The notes beneath the pieces were generated by a model that was not told the DNA's origin, ran no database searches, and saw only the letters and a program-made list of their open reading frames with translations. From JBEVOS01 sp044226655 (GTDB taxonomy: Bacteria > Pseudomonadota > Alphaproteobacteria > Caulobacterales > Aquidulcibacteraceae), in NCBI GenBank assembly GCA_044226655.1, contig JBGAGO010000001.1, positions 496,001 to 560,000 on the forward strand: a DNA stretch of 64,000 nt. The letters are read 5' to 3'. This document shows, piece by piece, positions 39,611 through 49,007 of the stretch. The position numbers and the translations under genes are program-made. Within the stretch, counting starts at the first letter, position 1; each line of letters begins with the position of its first letter.

Positions 39611-40588
39611 ATGCAGCGGCTCAAACTGATCCAAACCGCGACGATGGCGTCCATCCTTGTCGCGGCCGCGATGGCGCTCGATTACCTGGTCAATGCGGTG
39701 CTGAAGCTCGGCGTCTATACGCCGGTCAGCACGCTGCTGATCTCGGTCTTCGTCACCGTCCCGTCCTGCTATTATTTGATCGGCCAGCGGCTCGATCTGC
39801 AGGCCGCGCGCGATGCGCTGGCCGAGACCTTGCGTGCGCGCGACGCCGCCGAGGCCGACAGCGCCGCCAAGTCCGCTTTTCTCGGCGCCATGAGCCATGA
39901 GCTCAGGACTCCGCTCAACGCCATCATCGGCTATACGGAAATGATGCTCGAAAACGCCGAGGAGGAGCGGCGCGAAGGCGACGTCGCCGATCATGGCCGC
40001 GTGCTCAACGCGTCGCAGGGCCTGCTGCGGCTCATTACCGACGTGCTGGAATTCTCAAGCCTCGAAGCCGGCGGCGCGGGCCTGGCGCGCACGGCGTTCG
40101 AAGCCGCCGACATCGTTCATGCCGCCGCCGCCCACGCCGCGCCGCAGGCGCGCGCCGCCGGCAATCGCCTGAGCGTGCAATTGGCGGAGGGCCTGGGCTT
40201 CGGGCTCGGCGATGCGCCCAAGATCCGCAAATGCCTCGACGTGCTGCTCTCCAACGCCGCCAAGTTCACGCAGAGCGGCGAGATTTGCGTGACCGCGCGG
40301 CGCGAGCAGATCGACGGCGAGGATTGGTTTGTATTCGACGTCGCCGACACCGGCGTCGGCATGAACGAGGAAGCGCAGGCGCGCCTGTTCAAGCCGTTCA
40401 CCCAGGCCGATGCGCGGCTCACGCGCGCGCATGACGGCGCGGGCCTTGGCCTGGCGCTCGCCGCGCGGCTGACGGCCCTGATGGGCGGCTCGCTTTCGGT
40501 GGCGAGCACGCTCGGGGCCGGCGCTACGTTCACTTTGCGCGTGCCGGCCGTGCTGCAGGCCGATGCGGTGGTGGCGCGGGCGGCCTAG
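39611..40588 (+). CDS. Histidine kinase, orphan
   Basis: A 325-residue kinase with two membrane segments near the N-terminus (about 10-30 and 37-57), a short coiled-coil and the HisKA domain with phospho-acceptor His96 in SHELRTPLNAIIGY. The HATPase_c boxes are all present: LLSNAAKFT (N), DTGVGM (G1), FKPFTQAD (F) and GAGLGLALAARL (G2). The input domain is only the membrane part. No response regulator gene is adjacent, so its partner is elsewhere. Confidence 0.92.
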   Translation: MQRLKLIQTATMASILVAAAMALDYLVNAVLKLGVYTPVSTLLISVFVTVPSCYYLIGQRLDLQAARDALAETLRARDAAEADSAAKSAFLGAMSHELRTPLNAIIGYTEMMLENAEEERREGDVADHGRVLNASQGLLRLITDVLEFSSLEAGGAGLARTAFEAADIVHAAAAHAAPQARAAGNRLSVQLAEGLGFGLGDAPKIRKCLDVLLSNAAKFTQSGEICVTARREQIDGEDWFVFDVADTGVGMNEEAQARLFKPFTQADARLTRAHDGAGLGLALAARLTALMGGSLSVASTLGAGATFTLRVPAVLQADAVVARAA

Positions 40589-41367
40589 CGGCCGCTCCAT
40601 TTCGGCGGGCGCTTCTGCGCGAAAGCGAGCGGGCCTTCGCGAAAATCCTCGCTGCGGAACAAGGCCGCGATGCCGGGATATTTCGATTGCCCGGTGATCG
40701 CCGCCGCGAGCGTCGGCTCGTCCAGCCCCTTCATCACCGCTTCTTTCGACGCCCGCACCGACATCGGCGAGCATTCGAGGATGAGGCTGGCCCATTTCTT
40801 CGCCGTCGCCATCAGCTCGGCCTGTGTCGTCACCTCGTTGACGAAGCCGAGCGTTTTGCCCTCTGCGGCGCTCACGCGGCGGCCGGTGAGGATCATGCCC
40901 ATCGCTTGCTTGAGGCCGATCTGGCGGGGCAGGCGGTGCACGCCGCCGGCGAGCGCCGCCAGACCGACGCGCGGTTCGGGCAGCGCGAACACCGCGTTGT
41001 CGCTGGCGATGATGAGATCGCACGCCAAAGCGATTTCAAAGCCGCCGCCCATGGCGACGCCATTCACTGCGGCGATCAGCGGCTTGGTCAGATCGAAGCG
41101 TGCGGTGAGGCCGGCGAAACCCGAGGGCGGGGAGCGCATTTCGCCGCCGCTGGCCTGATGCTTCAGATCATTGCCGGCTGAAAACGCGCGCTCGCCCGCG
41201 CCGGTGACGATGCCGACCCATTGCTCCGGGTCCTTGGCGAAATCGTCGAAAATCTCGTGCAGTTCGAAATGCGCCGGCGAATGCAGCGCATTCATGCTTT
41301 CGGGCCGGTTGAGCGTGATCGTGGTGATCGGCCCGTCGCGATCGACTTTGACGAATTGATACGCCAT
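40585..41367 (-). CDS. Enoyl-CoA hydratase/isomerase family protein
   Basis: A 260-residue crotonase-fold protein (ITTITLNRPESMNALHSPA, AFSAGNDLKHQ, GVAMGGGFEIALACDLIIAS). The oxyanion-hole Gly in GVAMGGG and the CoA site are present; the two catalytic Glu of classical hydratases are replaced or unclear, so the exact reaction is open. AAGGAGG lies seven bases before the ATG. It overlaps the stop of the convergent kinase gene by 4 bases. Confidence 0.88.
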   Translation of the reverse strand: MAYQFVKVDRDGPITTITLNRPESMNALHSPAHFELHEIFDDFAKDPEQWVGIVTGAGERAFSAGNDLKHQASGGEMRSPPSGFAGLTARFDLTKPLIAAVNGVAMGGGFEIALACDLIIASDNAVFALPEPRVGLAALAGGVHRLPRQIGLKQAMGMILTGRRVSAAEGKTLGFVNEVTTQAELMATAKKWASLILECSPMSVRASKEAVMKGLDEPTLAAAITGQSKYPGIAALFRSEDFREGPLAFAQKRPPKWSGR

Positions 41368-41442
41368 GGCGCGCCTCCTTATGTGGCGGCGAGCCTAAGC
41401 GCGCTTGTGCGCGCTTGTCACGATTGACGCGGCGCGAAGCGG

Positions 41443-41583
41443 TTAGGGCGCGAGCGTGCCGCGCAGCGGGATCGGCGCGTCCTGCGCGGCCGCGCTTTGC
41501 GAATGGGGCGCGGAGGCGCAGGCCATGACGCACGCGGCCAGGAAAAGCGCCGCCACGCGGCGCGCTTGAACGGTTAAGGACAT
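41443..41583 (-). CDS. Small lipoprotein candidate
   Basis: A 46-residue protein (MSLTVQARRVAALFLAACVM, then ACASAPHS) with an N-terminal hydrophobic stretch and a possible lipobox VMAC. GGAG lies nine bases before the ATG at 41583. It is followed by Ala/Gln-rich residues and ends after GTLAP. It is very short and untested, but such peptides are common in this lineage; the alternative is that the frame is chance. Confidence 0.4.
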   Translation of the reverse strand: MSLTVQARRVAALFLAACVMACASAPHSQSAAAQDAPIPLRGTLAP

Positions 41584-41630
41584 CGCATCTTGCTCCGCCC
41601 CCGCCTCTGCAAGGGCGGCGCCGGAAAACG

Positions 41631-43304
41631 TTAAGCGTCGGCGTGGATGTCGCGGTCCTTGGTTTCCGGCCAGAACAGCAGGCACACGATCGCGGCGATG
41701 CCGGTGACGATCACGGGAAACCACAGCCCCGCATAGATATCGCCCGTCGCCGTCGAGATCGCGAACACGGTCGGCGGCAGGAGCCCGCCGAACCAGCCCG
41801 TGCCGATATTGTACGGCACCGAAAGCGCCGTGTAGCGGATGCGGGTGGGGAAGAGCTCGACCAGAGCCGCCGCCTGCGGCCCGTAAAGCGCGGTCGCCGC
41901 GATGATCAGCACGAACATCACGCCGAGCGCGAGCGGGAAATTGAACGGCGCGAGCGCATCCGGCGCCGGATAGCCGGCCTGGGTGAGCGCGCCGCGCAAA
42001 GCCGTATCGAAGCTGCGCCGCACCGCCGCCGCCGCCGCGGAGCCGAGCCCGTGTGCGCTCACGCTTTCGAGCGTCACGCCGCCGCCGATATGGATTTCTG
42101 CGGGCGCTGCGGACGGGCCGGCCTCCTGCGCATAATTGACGCCGGCATTGGCGAGCGCCGCGCGCGCGATATCGCACGATGTCTGCGCCTGACGCGCGCC
42201 GCCGGTGAGATCGAGCTGGAAAGTGCAATCGTCCGGATCGGCGATGATGACGACGGGCGCGCGCTCCTGCGCCGCATCGAGCGCGGGATTGGCCGCGCGT
42301 TGGAACAGGTGAAACGCCGGAATGCAGGCGATGGTGAAGAGCGCCATGCCGAACAGCATGATCGGCTTGCGCCCGACCTTATCGGACAGCCACGCGAAGA
42401 AGATATAAAAGGGTGCCGAGATCAGCACGATGACGATCATCAGCTCGTTCACGGTGAGCTGAGGCACTTTCAGCGTCCGCTCGATGAACACAGGCGCGTA
42501 GAAATGCGTGGTGTACCAGGACACGCCCTGGCCCATCATCAGGCCGAACAGGGCGAGCAGAACGATTTTCAGATTGCGCCACACCAGGAAGCTCTCGTGA
42601 TAGGCGCGCTTGGAGGTGCGGCCTTCTTCCTTGAGCTTCTGGAAGGCCGGGCTCTCTTCGAGCTGCAGCCGGATCCAGATCGAGATGCCGAGCAGGACGA
42701 TGGAAATCAGGAAGGGCGCGCGCCAGCCCCAATCCTTGAAGGCGTCTTCGCCGAGCCAGGTGCGCGTCGCCAGGATCACGCCCAGCGCGCCGACCAGGCC
42801 GAACGCCGCCGCCGCCTGGATCCAGGCCGTCGCCGCGCCGCGCTTGTCGTGGTCGGCATGTTCGGCGACATAGATCGCCGCGCCGCCATATTCCCCGCCC
42901 AGCGCGAAGCCCTGCAGCACGCGCAGCGCGATCAGCAGGATCGGGGCCCAGATGCCGATTGTCTCGGCGGTGGGCAGAAGGCCGATGGCGAAGGTGGCCA
43001 GGCCCATGATCGAAATCGTGATCAGGAACGCGCCCTTGCGGCCGGAGCTGTCCCCAATCTTGCCGAAAATGAACGCGCCCAGCGGGCGCATGATGAGGCC
43101 GATGGAAAACGTCAGCAACGAGAAGACAAGGGCCAGATTGTCGTCCAGACCCTTGAAGAAGTGGCCGGCCATGATCGTGACCAGCGAGCCGTAGACGAAG
43201 AAATCGTACCATTCGAATACTGTGCCCGCCGAAGAAGCCGCCACGACGAGGCGCATTTTCGAGGGCTCCGTCGCCGGAATCGACGGTGCGGCCGTGTCGG
43301 TCAT
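41631..43304 (-). CDS. MFS transporter, metabolite:H+ symporter (MHS) family
   Basis: A 557-residue transporter with twelve helices. The MHS features are present: FEWYDFFVYGS near residue 30, RPLGAFIFGKIGDSSGRKG near 73-91 and ALRVLQGFALGGEYGGA near 127-142. Between about residues 335 and 455, between helices in the C-terminal half, is a large non-membrane insert with two Cys (360, 377; ADPDDCTF and SCDIAR), which I recall from other alphaproteobacterial MHS proteins. Substrates of the family are organic acids and betaines; this one is unknown. Confidence 0.9.
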   Translation of the reverse strand: MTDTAAPSIPATEPSKMRLVVAASSAGTVFEWYDFFVYGSLVTIMAGHFFKGLDDNLALVFSLLTFSIGLIMRPLGAFIFGKIGDSSGRKGAFLITISIMGLATFAIGLLPTAETIGIWAPILLIALRVLQGFALGGEYGGAAIYVAEHADHDKRGAATAWIQAAAAFGLVGALGVILATRTWLGEDAFKDWGWRAPFLISIVLLGISIWIRLQLEESPAFQKLKEEGRTSKRAYHESFLVWRNLKIVLLALFGLMMGQGVSWYTTHFYAPVFIERTLKVPQLTVNELMIVIVLISAPFYIFFAWLSDKVGRKPIMLFGMALFTIACIPAFHLFQRAANPALDAAQERAPVVIIADPDDCTFQLDLTGGARQAQTSCDIARAALANAGVNYAQEAGPSAAPAEIHIGGGVTLESVSAHGLGSAAAAAVRRSFDTALRGALTQAGYPAPDALAPFNFPLALGVMFVLIIAATALYGPQAAALVELFPTRIRYTALSVPYNIGTGWFGGLLPPTVFAISTATGDIYAGLWFPVIVTGIAAIVCLLFWPETKDRDIHADA

Positions 43305-43370
43305 TTCATCCCCTTGCGCCGGCGCTCCCGCGCGCGCCTTTTGTCGCGTGTTCGGGGGCCGGCCCGCCGG

Positions 43371-43400
43371 TTGTCAAGTCCGAACGGCGCATGCTATCCC
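43371..43400 (+). promoter_or_regulatory. Candidate promoter of the ATP synthase operon
   Basis: TTGTCA (43371-43376) and TATCCC (43395-43400) are separated by 18 bases, with GC before the -10 making the GCTATCC pattern common in Caulobacter-type promoters. It lies 135 bases upstream of atpH in the 231-base gap, which otherwise holds no recognised feature. Confidence 0.4.
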
Positions 43401-43535
43401 GCGCGCCGCGTTCTGCCCCTTGCCATCCGGCGTTCGGGGCACGGCGCGCATGGGCGTTTTCCCGGTTCGGCGAAGACGGGTCCAGCCCCGAAGCCTCCTG
43501 GCGCCAAGCGGGGATCCAACGAGCAGAGGACGGAC

Positions 43536-44096
43536 GTGGCGGACGCGAACGACGGCGAAGCTTCCCAAGCGGCGGAACGCTACGCCCGCGCTGTTTTCGA
43601 TCTCGCGCTCGAGTCCAATGCGCTCGACGCTTTGGACAAGGATTTCGCGGCGCTGTCGGACGCCTTCAAGGCCAGCGCCGATCTGCGCGCCGCCGCGGCC
43701 TCGCCGCTGATCGATCCGGAAGAGAAGGCCGCCGCCTTGGTCGCGGTCGCCCGCAAGATCGGCGTCTCGAAACTGGGCGAGAATTTCCTCGGCGCGGTGG
43801 CCAAGAACGGCCGCGCCGGCGAATTTCCGCAAATGGCGGCCTCGTTCCGCGCGCTGCTGGCCGCCCATCGCGGCGCTGCGCGGGCCGAGATCATCTCCGC
43901 CGCCCCGCTCTCCGAGGGCGAGCGCGATACGATTTTGAAGACGCTGTCCGAGACGCTCGGCAAAAAGATCGACGCTGAAACCCGCGTGGATGAAAGCCTG
44001 ATCGGCGGCTTCATCGTCCGCGTCGGCTCGCGTCAATTCGACGCCTCCCTGAAAACCAAGCTCGCGAACCTCAAGCTCGCGCTCAAATCCGCCTGA
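43536..44096 (+). CDS. atpH: ATP synthase F1 subunit delta
   Basis: A 186-residue OSCP/delta subunit (AERYARAVFDLALESNALDA, FLGAVAKNGRAGEFP, then LIGGFIVRVGSRQFDASLK at the C-terminus). It links F1 to the peripheral stalk of F0. It starts with GTG at 43536, five bases after AGAGGA, and leads the operon. The long in-frame upstream extension, antisense to the MHS gene, is not real. F0 genes are not in the window, as usual in alphaproteobacteria. Confidence 0.95.
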   Translation: MADANDGEASQAAERYARAVFDLALESNALDALDKDFAALSDAFKASADLRAAAASPLIDPEEKAAALVAVARKIGVSKLGENFLGAVAKNGRAGEFPQMAASFRALLAAHRGAARAEIISAAPLSEGERDTILKTLSETLGKKIDAETRVDESLIGGFIVRVGSRQFDASLKTKLANLKLALKSA

Positions 44097-44107
44097 AGGA
44101 AGAAGAC

Positions 44108-45643
44108 ATGGACGTCCGCGCCGCGGAAATCTCCGCCATCCTCAAGGAACAGATCAAAGGCTTCGGCGCCGAGGCCGAAGTCGCGGATGTGGGCCGCATT
44201 CTCTCCGTCGGCGACGGCATCGCGCGCATCTATGGCCTCGACAATGTCCAGGCCGGCGAAATGGTCGAGTTTCCGGGCGGCATCAAAGGCATGGCGCTGA
44301 ACCTCGAGCGCGACAATGTCGGCGTCGTCGTGTTCGGCGATGACTCCAAGCTCCGCGAAGGCGACACCGTGAAGCGCCTCAGCGAAATCGTCGACGCGCC
44401 GGTGGGCAAGGGCCTCCTGGGCCGCGTGGTCGATCCGCTGGGCAATCCGATCGACGGCAAGGGCCCGCTGACCAATGTCGCCGAGCGCCGCCGCGTCGAT
44501 GTGAAGGCGCCGGGCATCATTCCGCGCAAGAGCGTGCACGAGCCGGTGCAGACCGGCCTCAAGGCCATCGACACGCTGATCCCGATCGGCCGCGGCCAGC
44601 GCGAGCTCATCATCGGCGACCGCCAGACCGGCAAGACCGCCGTCGGCATCGACACGATCATCAATCAAAAGCCGGTCAACGCCGGCAATGACGAGAAGGC
44701 CAAGCTCTACTGCATCTACGTCGCGATCGGCCAAAAGCGCTCGACGGTGGCGCAGATCGTCAAGACGCTGACCGACGCCGGCGCGATGGATTACACGATC
44801 GTGGTCGCCGCCACCGCGTCGGAGCCCGCGCCGCTGCAATTCCTCGCGCCCTTCGCCGGCTGCGCGATGGGCGAATGGTTCCGCGACAACGGCATGCACG
44901 CGCTCATCATCTACGATGACCTCTCGAAGCAGGCCGTCGCCTATCGCCAGATGTCGCTGCTGCTGCGCCGCCCGCCGGGCCGCGAAGCCTATCCGGGCGA
45001 CGTGTTCTATCTGCACTCACGCCTGCTCGAACGTGCGGCCAAGCTCAACGAAGACAATGGCGCCGGCTCGCTGACGGCGCTGCCGGTCATCGAAACGCAA
45101 GCCAACGACGTCTCGGCCTACATTCCCACCAACGTGATTTCGATCACGGATGGCCAGATCTTCCTCGAAACCGATCTCTTCTACCAAGGCATCCGGCCGG
45201 CGGTGAATGTCGGCATCTCGGTGTCGCGCGTCGGTTCGTCGGCGCAGATCAAGGCGATGAAGACGGTGGCCGGCCCGATCAAATCGGAGCTCGCGCAATA
45301 TCGCGAAATGGCCGCCTTCGCAAAATTCGGCTCGGACCTCGATGCGGCCACGCAGAAAATGCTCGCGCGCGGCGAACGCCTCACCGAGCTTCTGAAGCAA
45401 CCGCAATATAAGCCCTTCCCGGTCGAAGAGCAGGTGGCGGTGATTTACGCCGGCACGCGCGGCTATCTCGACGGATTCCCCACGGCCTCGATCGGCGCCT
45501 TCCAGGAAGGGCTGATCGCGCTGCTGAAGAGCAAATATCCGCAATTCCTCGATGGTGTGCGCACGAAGAAGGAATTGTCGAAAGACCTCGAAGACACGCT
45601 GAAAGGCGCGCTCGACGAGTTCACCAAATCGTTCGCCGCCTAA
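44108..45643 (+). CDS. atpA: ATP synthase F1 subunit alpha
   Basis: A 511-residue protein with the beta-barrel N-domain (ISAILKEQIKGF), the Walker A GDRQTGKTAV and the VYVAIGQKRSTVA-type segment, ending in the usual C-terminal helical domain (LEDTLKGALDEFTKSF). It forms the alpha3beta3 head with AtpD and binds nucleotides at non-catalytic sites. It follows atpH by 11 bases with a GGAAG ribosome site. Confidence 0.98.
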   Translation: MDVRAAEISAILKEQIKGFGAEAEVADVGRILSVGDGIARIYGLDNVQAGEMVEFPGGIKGMALNLERDNVGVVVFGDDSKLREGDTVKRLSEIVDAPVGKGLLGRVVDPLGNPIDGKGPLTNVAERRRVDVKAPGIIPRKSVHEPVQTGLKAIDTLIPIGRGQRELIIGDRQTGKTAVGIDTIINQKPVNAGNDEKAKLYCIYVAIGQKRSTVAQIVKTLTDAGAMDYTIVVAATASEPAPLQFLAPFAGCAMGEWFRDNGMHALIIYDDLSKQAVAYRQMSLLLRRPPGREAYPGDVFYLHSRLLERAAKLNEDNGAGSLTALPVIETQANDVSAYIPTNVISITDGQIFLETDLFYQGIRPAVNVGISVSRVGSSAQIKAMKTVAGPIKSELAQYREMAAFAKFGSDLDAATQKMLARGERLTELLKQPQYKPFPVEEQVAVIYAGTRGYLDGFPTASIGAFQEGLIALLKSKYPQFLDGVRTKKELSKDLEDTLKGALDEFTKSFAA

Positions 45644-45663
45644 GCTAGGAAGCGAGCGAGCCG

Positions 45664-46536
45664 ATGGCCTCCGTCAAGGAAATGCGCACACGGATCGGAA
45701 GCGTGAAATCCACGCAGAAGATCACGAAGGCGATGCAAATGGTCGCCGCTGCGAAGCTCCGCCGCGCGCAGCAGGCCGCCGAAGGCGCGCGGCCCTATGC
45801 GCGACGCATGGCGCAGGTCATCGCGTCGCTGGCCTCATCGGTTTCGGGCGAGAGCGCGCCACTGCTGCTGCGCGGCACGGGCGACGATAAGCGCCATCTC
45901 CTGGTCGTGGCCACGTCCGATCGCGGCCTCGCGGGCGGCTTCAATTCCGGCGTCGTGCGCCTCGCGCGCGAGCGCATCCGCGAATTGCTGGACGCCGGCA
46001 AAGAGGTGAAGCTCATCGTCATCGGCCGCAAGGCGCGCGATCAGCTGCGCCGCCAATATGGCGATCGCTTCGTCGAATTCTACGAAGCCGGCACCAAGAC
46101 GCCGACCATCGAATTGGCCACGCCCATCGCCGACAAGATCCGCACGCTCTACGAGGGCGGCGAATTCGATGTCGTGACGCTGATTTCGAGCCAGTTCAAA
46201 TCGGTCGTCACGCAGACGCCGACGGCGCGTCAGCTCATTCCGGTACAGGTCGAAGGCGGCGCGGGCGTCTCGCTCAAGGGCGCCGTCTACGAATACGAGC
46301 CGGACGAGGAGACCATCCTCGCCGCGCTGTTGCCGAAGAATCTCTCGACGCAAGTGCTGTCCGCGCTGCTCGAAAATTCCGCCGGCTTCTTCGCCGCGCA
46401 GATGCAGGCGATGGACAACGCCACGCGCAATGCCGGCGATCTCATCAACGCGCTGACCATCCAGATGAACCGGACGCGTCAGGCGCAGATCACCAAAGAG
46501 CTCATCGAAATCATCTCCGGCGCGGAGGCTTTGTGA
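45664..46536 (+). CDS. atpG: ATP synthase F1 subunit gamma
   Basis: A 290-residue protein with both family landmarks: MRTRIGSVKSTQKITKAMQM at the N-terminus and the C-terminal helix ending RQAQITKELIEIISGAEAL. It is the central rotor shaft. Its stop shares bases with the start of the ohr gene (TGATG), so the unusual insertion is translationally linked. Confidence 0.97.
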   Translation: MASVKEMRTRIGSVKSTQKITKAMQMVAAAKLRRAQQAAEGARPYARRMAQVIASLASSVSGESAPLLLRGTGDDKRHLLVVATSDRGLAGGFNSGVVRLARERIRELLDAGKEVKLIVIGRKARDQLRRQYGDRFVEFYEAGTKTPTIELATPIADKIRTLYEGGEFDVVTLISSQFKSVVTQTPTARQLIPVQVEGGAGVSLKGAVYEYEPDEETILAALLPKNLSTQVLSALLENSAGFFAAQMQAMDNATRNAGDLINALTIQMNRTRQAQITKELIEIISGAEAL

Positions 46537-46964
46537 TGGCTGTTCCCCAATCCATTCTCTACACGACCGAAGGCATCTCGAAGGAAGGCGGCCGCCGCGG
46601 CGGCAATGTGCGCCTGGCCGAAGGCGGGCCAGCCTTCTTCCTGCAGCTGCCGAAGGAAATGGGCGGCCCGGGCGAGGGCTCCAATCCCGAGCAATTCTTC
46701 GCGCTCGGCTACGCCTCCTGCTTCAACGGCGCGGTCGGCCTTGTCGGGCGCCAGAAGAATCTCGACGTGAGCCGCGCCGAAATCCACGTGAAAATCGGCA
46801 TCGGCCCCGAGGGCGCCAGCTTCGGCCTGACGGCCGACATCTCGATGAAATGTCCGGGCCTCACCAAAGAGCAAGTCGAAGACGTGCTCGCGGCGGCCCA
46901 TGAGGTTTGTCCCTATTCGAAAGCGACGCGGGGAAACATTCCCGTGACGCTGACGGCGCTCTGA
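46536..46964 (+). CDS. ohr: Organic hydroperoxide resistance protein (Ohr/OsmC)
   Basis: A 142-residue Ohr-type peroxidase with peroxidatic Cys62 (GYASCFNGAV) and resolving Cys125 (HEVCPYSKATRGN), and the RGGNVRLAEGG start. It reduces organic peroxides using dihydrolipoyl-type reductants in known cases. It is placed between atpG and atpD, where no other gene is normally found, overlapping atpG by one base and 29 bases before atpD. I choose the ATG at 46536; the GTG at 46533 is possible. Peroxide control is not visible here. Confidence 0.93.
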   Translation: MAVPQSILYTTEGISKEGGRRGGNVRLAEGGPAFFLQLPKEMGGPGEGSNPEQFFALGYASCFNGAVGLVGRQKNLDVSRAEIHVKIGIGPEGASFGLTADISMKCPGLTKEQVEDVLAAAHEVCPYSKATRGNIPVTLTAL

Positions 46965-46993
46965 AGCGCCCGCACATTGATGAGGAAGTGACT

Positions 46994-48448
46994 ATGGCAA
47001 GCGCAGGCAAAGGTCGGCTGGTTCAGATCATCGGCGCCGTCGTCGACGTGGAATTCGATGGCGGGCTGCCCGCGATCCTGAACGCGCTCGAAACCAAGAA
47101 CATCGACGCGCGCACGGGCAAGGAATTCCGCCTCGTGCTCGAAGTCGCGCAGCACCTCGGCGAAAATACCGTGCGCGCGATCGCGATGGACACGACCGAA
47201 GGCCTCGTGCGCGGCCAGGAAGTCACCGACACGGGCGCGCCGATCCGCGTGCCGGTCGGCCCGGCCACGCTCGGGCGCATCATGAACGTCGTCGGTGATC
47301 CGATCGATGAAGCCGGCCCCATCGCGCTCACCCACACCGCGCCGATCCACCGCGATGCGCCGAGCTTCGCCGAGCAGACCAACGCGGCCGAAGTGCTCGT
47401 CACCGGCATCAAGGTTATCGATCTGCTGTGCCCCTACACGAAGGGCGGCAAGATCGGCCTGTTCGGCGGCGCGGGCGTCGGCAAGACGGTCACGATGCAG
47501 GAGCTGATCAACAACATCGCGAAGGCCTATGGCGGCTATTCGGTGCTGGCCGGCGTCGGCGAGCGCACGCGCGAAGGCAATGACCTCTATCACGAAATGA
47601 TCGAATCGAAGGTCAACATCGATCCGAAATCGGGTTCGGTCGATGGCTCCAAATGCGCGCTGGTCTATGGCCAGATGAACGAGCCGCCGGGCGCGCGCGC
47701 GCGCGTGGCGCTCACCGGCCTCTCGGTCGCGGAATATTTCCGCGACGTCGAAGGCAAGGACGTGCTGCTGTTCATCGACAACATCTTCCGCTTCACGCAG
47801 GCGGGCTCGGAAGTGTCGGCGCTGCTCGGCCGGATTCCCTCGGCGGTCGGCTATCAGCCGACGCTCGCCACCGAGATGGGCAATCTGCAGGAGCGCATCA
47901 CCTCCACCACGAAGGGCTCGATCACGTCCGTGCAGGCCATCTACGTGCCCGCCGACGACATGACCGACCCCGCGCCGGCGACCTCGATGGCGCACTTGGA
48001 TGCCACCACCGTGCTGTCGCGCGACATCGCCGCTCTGGCGATCTTCCCGGCGGTCGATCCGCTGGACTCGACCTCGCGCATCATGGACCCGAACGTGCTC
48101 GGCGCCGAGCATTACGCGGTCGCGCGCCGCGTGCAGGAAGTGCTGCAGACCTACAAGCAGCTGAAGGACATCATCGCCATTCTCGGTATGGATGAGCTGT
48201 CGGAAGACGACAAGCTGGTCGTCGCGCGCGCGCGCAAGATCCAGCGTTTCCTGGCCCAGCCGCTGCACGTCGCCGAAGCCTTCACCAATCTGCCGGGCAT
48301 CTTCGTCGAACTGAAAGACACGATCCGCTCGTTCAAGGCCATCGTCGACGGCGAATACGATCACTTGCCGGAACAAGCCTTCTACAATGTCGGCACCATC
48401 GAAGACGCCGTAACCAAGGCGCAGAAGATGGCGGCCGAAGCGGCCTGA
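46994..48448 (+). CDS. atpD: ATP synthase F1 subunit beta
   Basis: A 484-residue protein with the barrel domain (GRLVQIIGAVVDVEFDG), Walker A in GGAGVGKTV, catalytic Glu in GERTREGNDLY and the DELSEEDK-like C-terminal segment (GMDELSEDDKLVVARARK). It carries the catalytic sites for ATP synthesis. The ATG at 46994 gives the standard N-terminus; GAGGAAG lies before it. Confidence 0.98.
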   Translation: MASAGKGRLVQIIGAVVDVEFDGGLPAILNALETKNIDARTGKEFRLVLEVAQHLGENTVRAIAMDTTEGLVRGQEVTDTGAPIRVPVGPATLGRIMNVVGDPIDEAGPIALTHTAPIHRDAPSFAEQTNAAEVLVTGIKVIDLLCPYTKGGKIGLFGGAGVGKTVTMQELINNIAKAYGGYSVLAGVGERTREGNDLYHEMIESKVNIDPKSGSVDGSKCALVYGQMNEPPGARARVALTGLSVAEYFRDVEGKDVLLFIDNIFRFTQAGSEVSALLGRIPSAVGYQPTLATEMGNLQERITSTTKGSITSVQAIYVPADDMTDPAPATSMAHLDATTVLSRDIAALAIFPAVDPLDSTSRIMDPNVLGAEHYAVARRVQEVLQTYKQLKDIIAILGMDELSEDDKLVVARARKIQRFLAQPLHVAEAFTNLPGIFVELKDTIRSFKAIVDGEYDHLPEQAFYNVGTIEDAVTKAQKMAAEAA

Positions 48449-48485
48449 TGCTATTTCTTCCGCATTGCTGCGGAGGGCATCGATC

Positions 48486-49007
48486 ATGCGCACGGTTCTG
48501 ATCGCGCTCGCACTTCTCTGCGCAGGCGCCGGTTCTGCATCGGCGCAGCGGCTGACGGTGGAGAGCGTGACGCAGGGCTACACCGAAGCCGTTGTTCTGT
48601 GCGCGAAGGCGCTGCGCGCTGGCGGCGTCGCAAACCTTTCGGATGCGGATCGGGCGCTGGTCGGCGCGGCGGATGACGCCACGCGCCAATTCATTCGTGC
48701 GCCGGAAGGACGCCCCGCCTGGGACGTCCTTTCCGCGCGCGGCATCGTCACGATCTCCGAGGTCGAAGACGGCCATTGCAATGTCTCGGCCTACGGGCCG
48801 CCCGTGCGGCCGGTATTCGCGCATGTCGGTGAAGCGCTGCGCGACCTGGGCTTGAGCGAAGGCCCGCCGGAGGATCGGCCCGACGCGATCATTCGCACCT
48901 TCACGGGCGAGGGTGTCGTCGTCCGCCTCGACGGCGGCGAACCCGGCATGCCCGGCCGCATGTTCCGCTTTCCGATGCTGCTGGCATTTGGACGCGCGAC
49001 CCGATGA
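48486..49007 (+). CDS. Exported protein of unknown function inside the atp operon
   Basis: A 173-residue protein with a signal peptide (MRTVLIALALLCAGAGSASA, cleavage after ASA). The mature part has two cysteines (VVLCAKAL; DGHCNVS) and no named domain. It is 37 bases after atpD and overlaps the next gene by 4 bases. Located between atpD and atpC, it would share their mRNA, but nothing ties it to ATP synthase. Confidence 0.65.
   Translation: MRTVLIALALLCAGAGSASAQRLTVESVTQGYTEAVVLCAKALRAGGVANLSDADRALVGAADDATRQFIRAPEGRPAWDVLSARGIVTISEVEDGHCNVSAYGPPVRPVFAHVGEALRDLGLSEGPPEDRPDAIIRTFTGEGVVVRLDGGEPGMPGRMFRFPMLLAFGRATR

Noticed and set aside
41643..43535. Long N-terminal extension of atpH antisense to the MHS transporter gene
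   Set aside because: The delta-subunit homology begins at the GTG 43536, which has a ribosome site; the upstream part is low-complexity shadow.
46913..48493. Open frame of 526 codons opposite atpD
   Set aside because: Shadow of atpD with no domain, start signal or codon bias.
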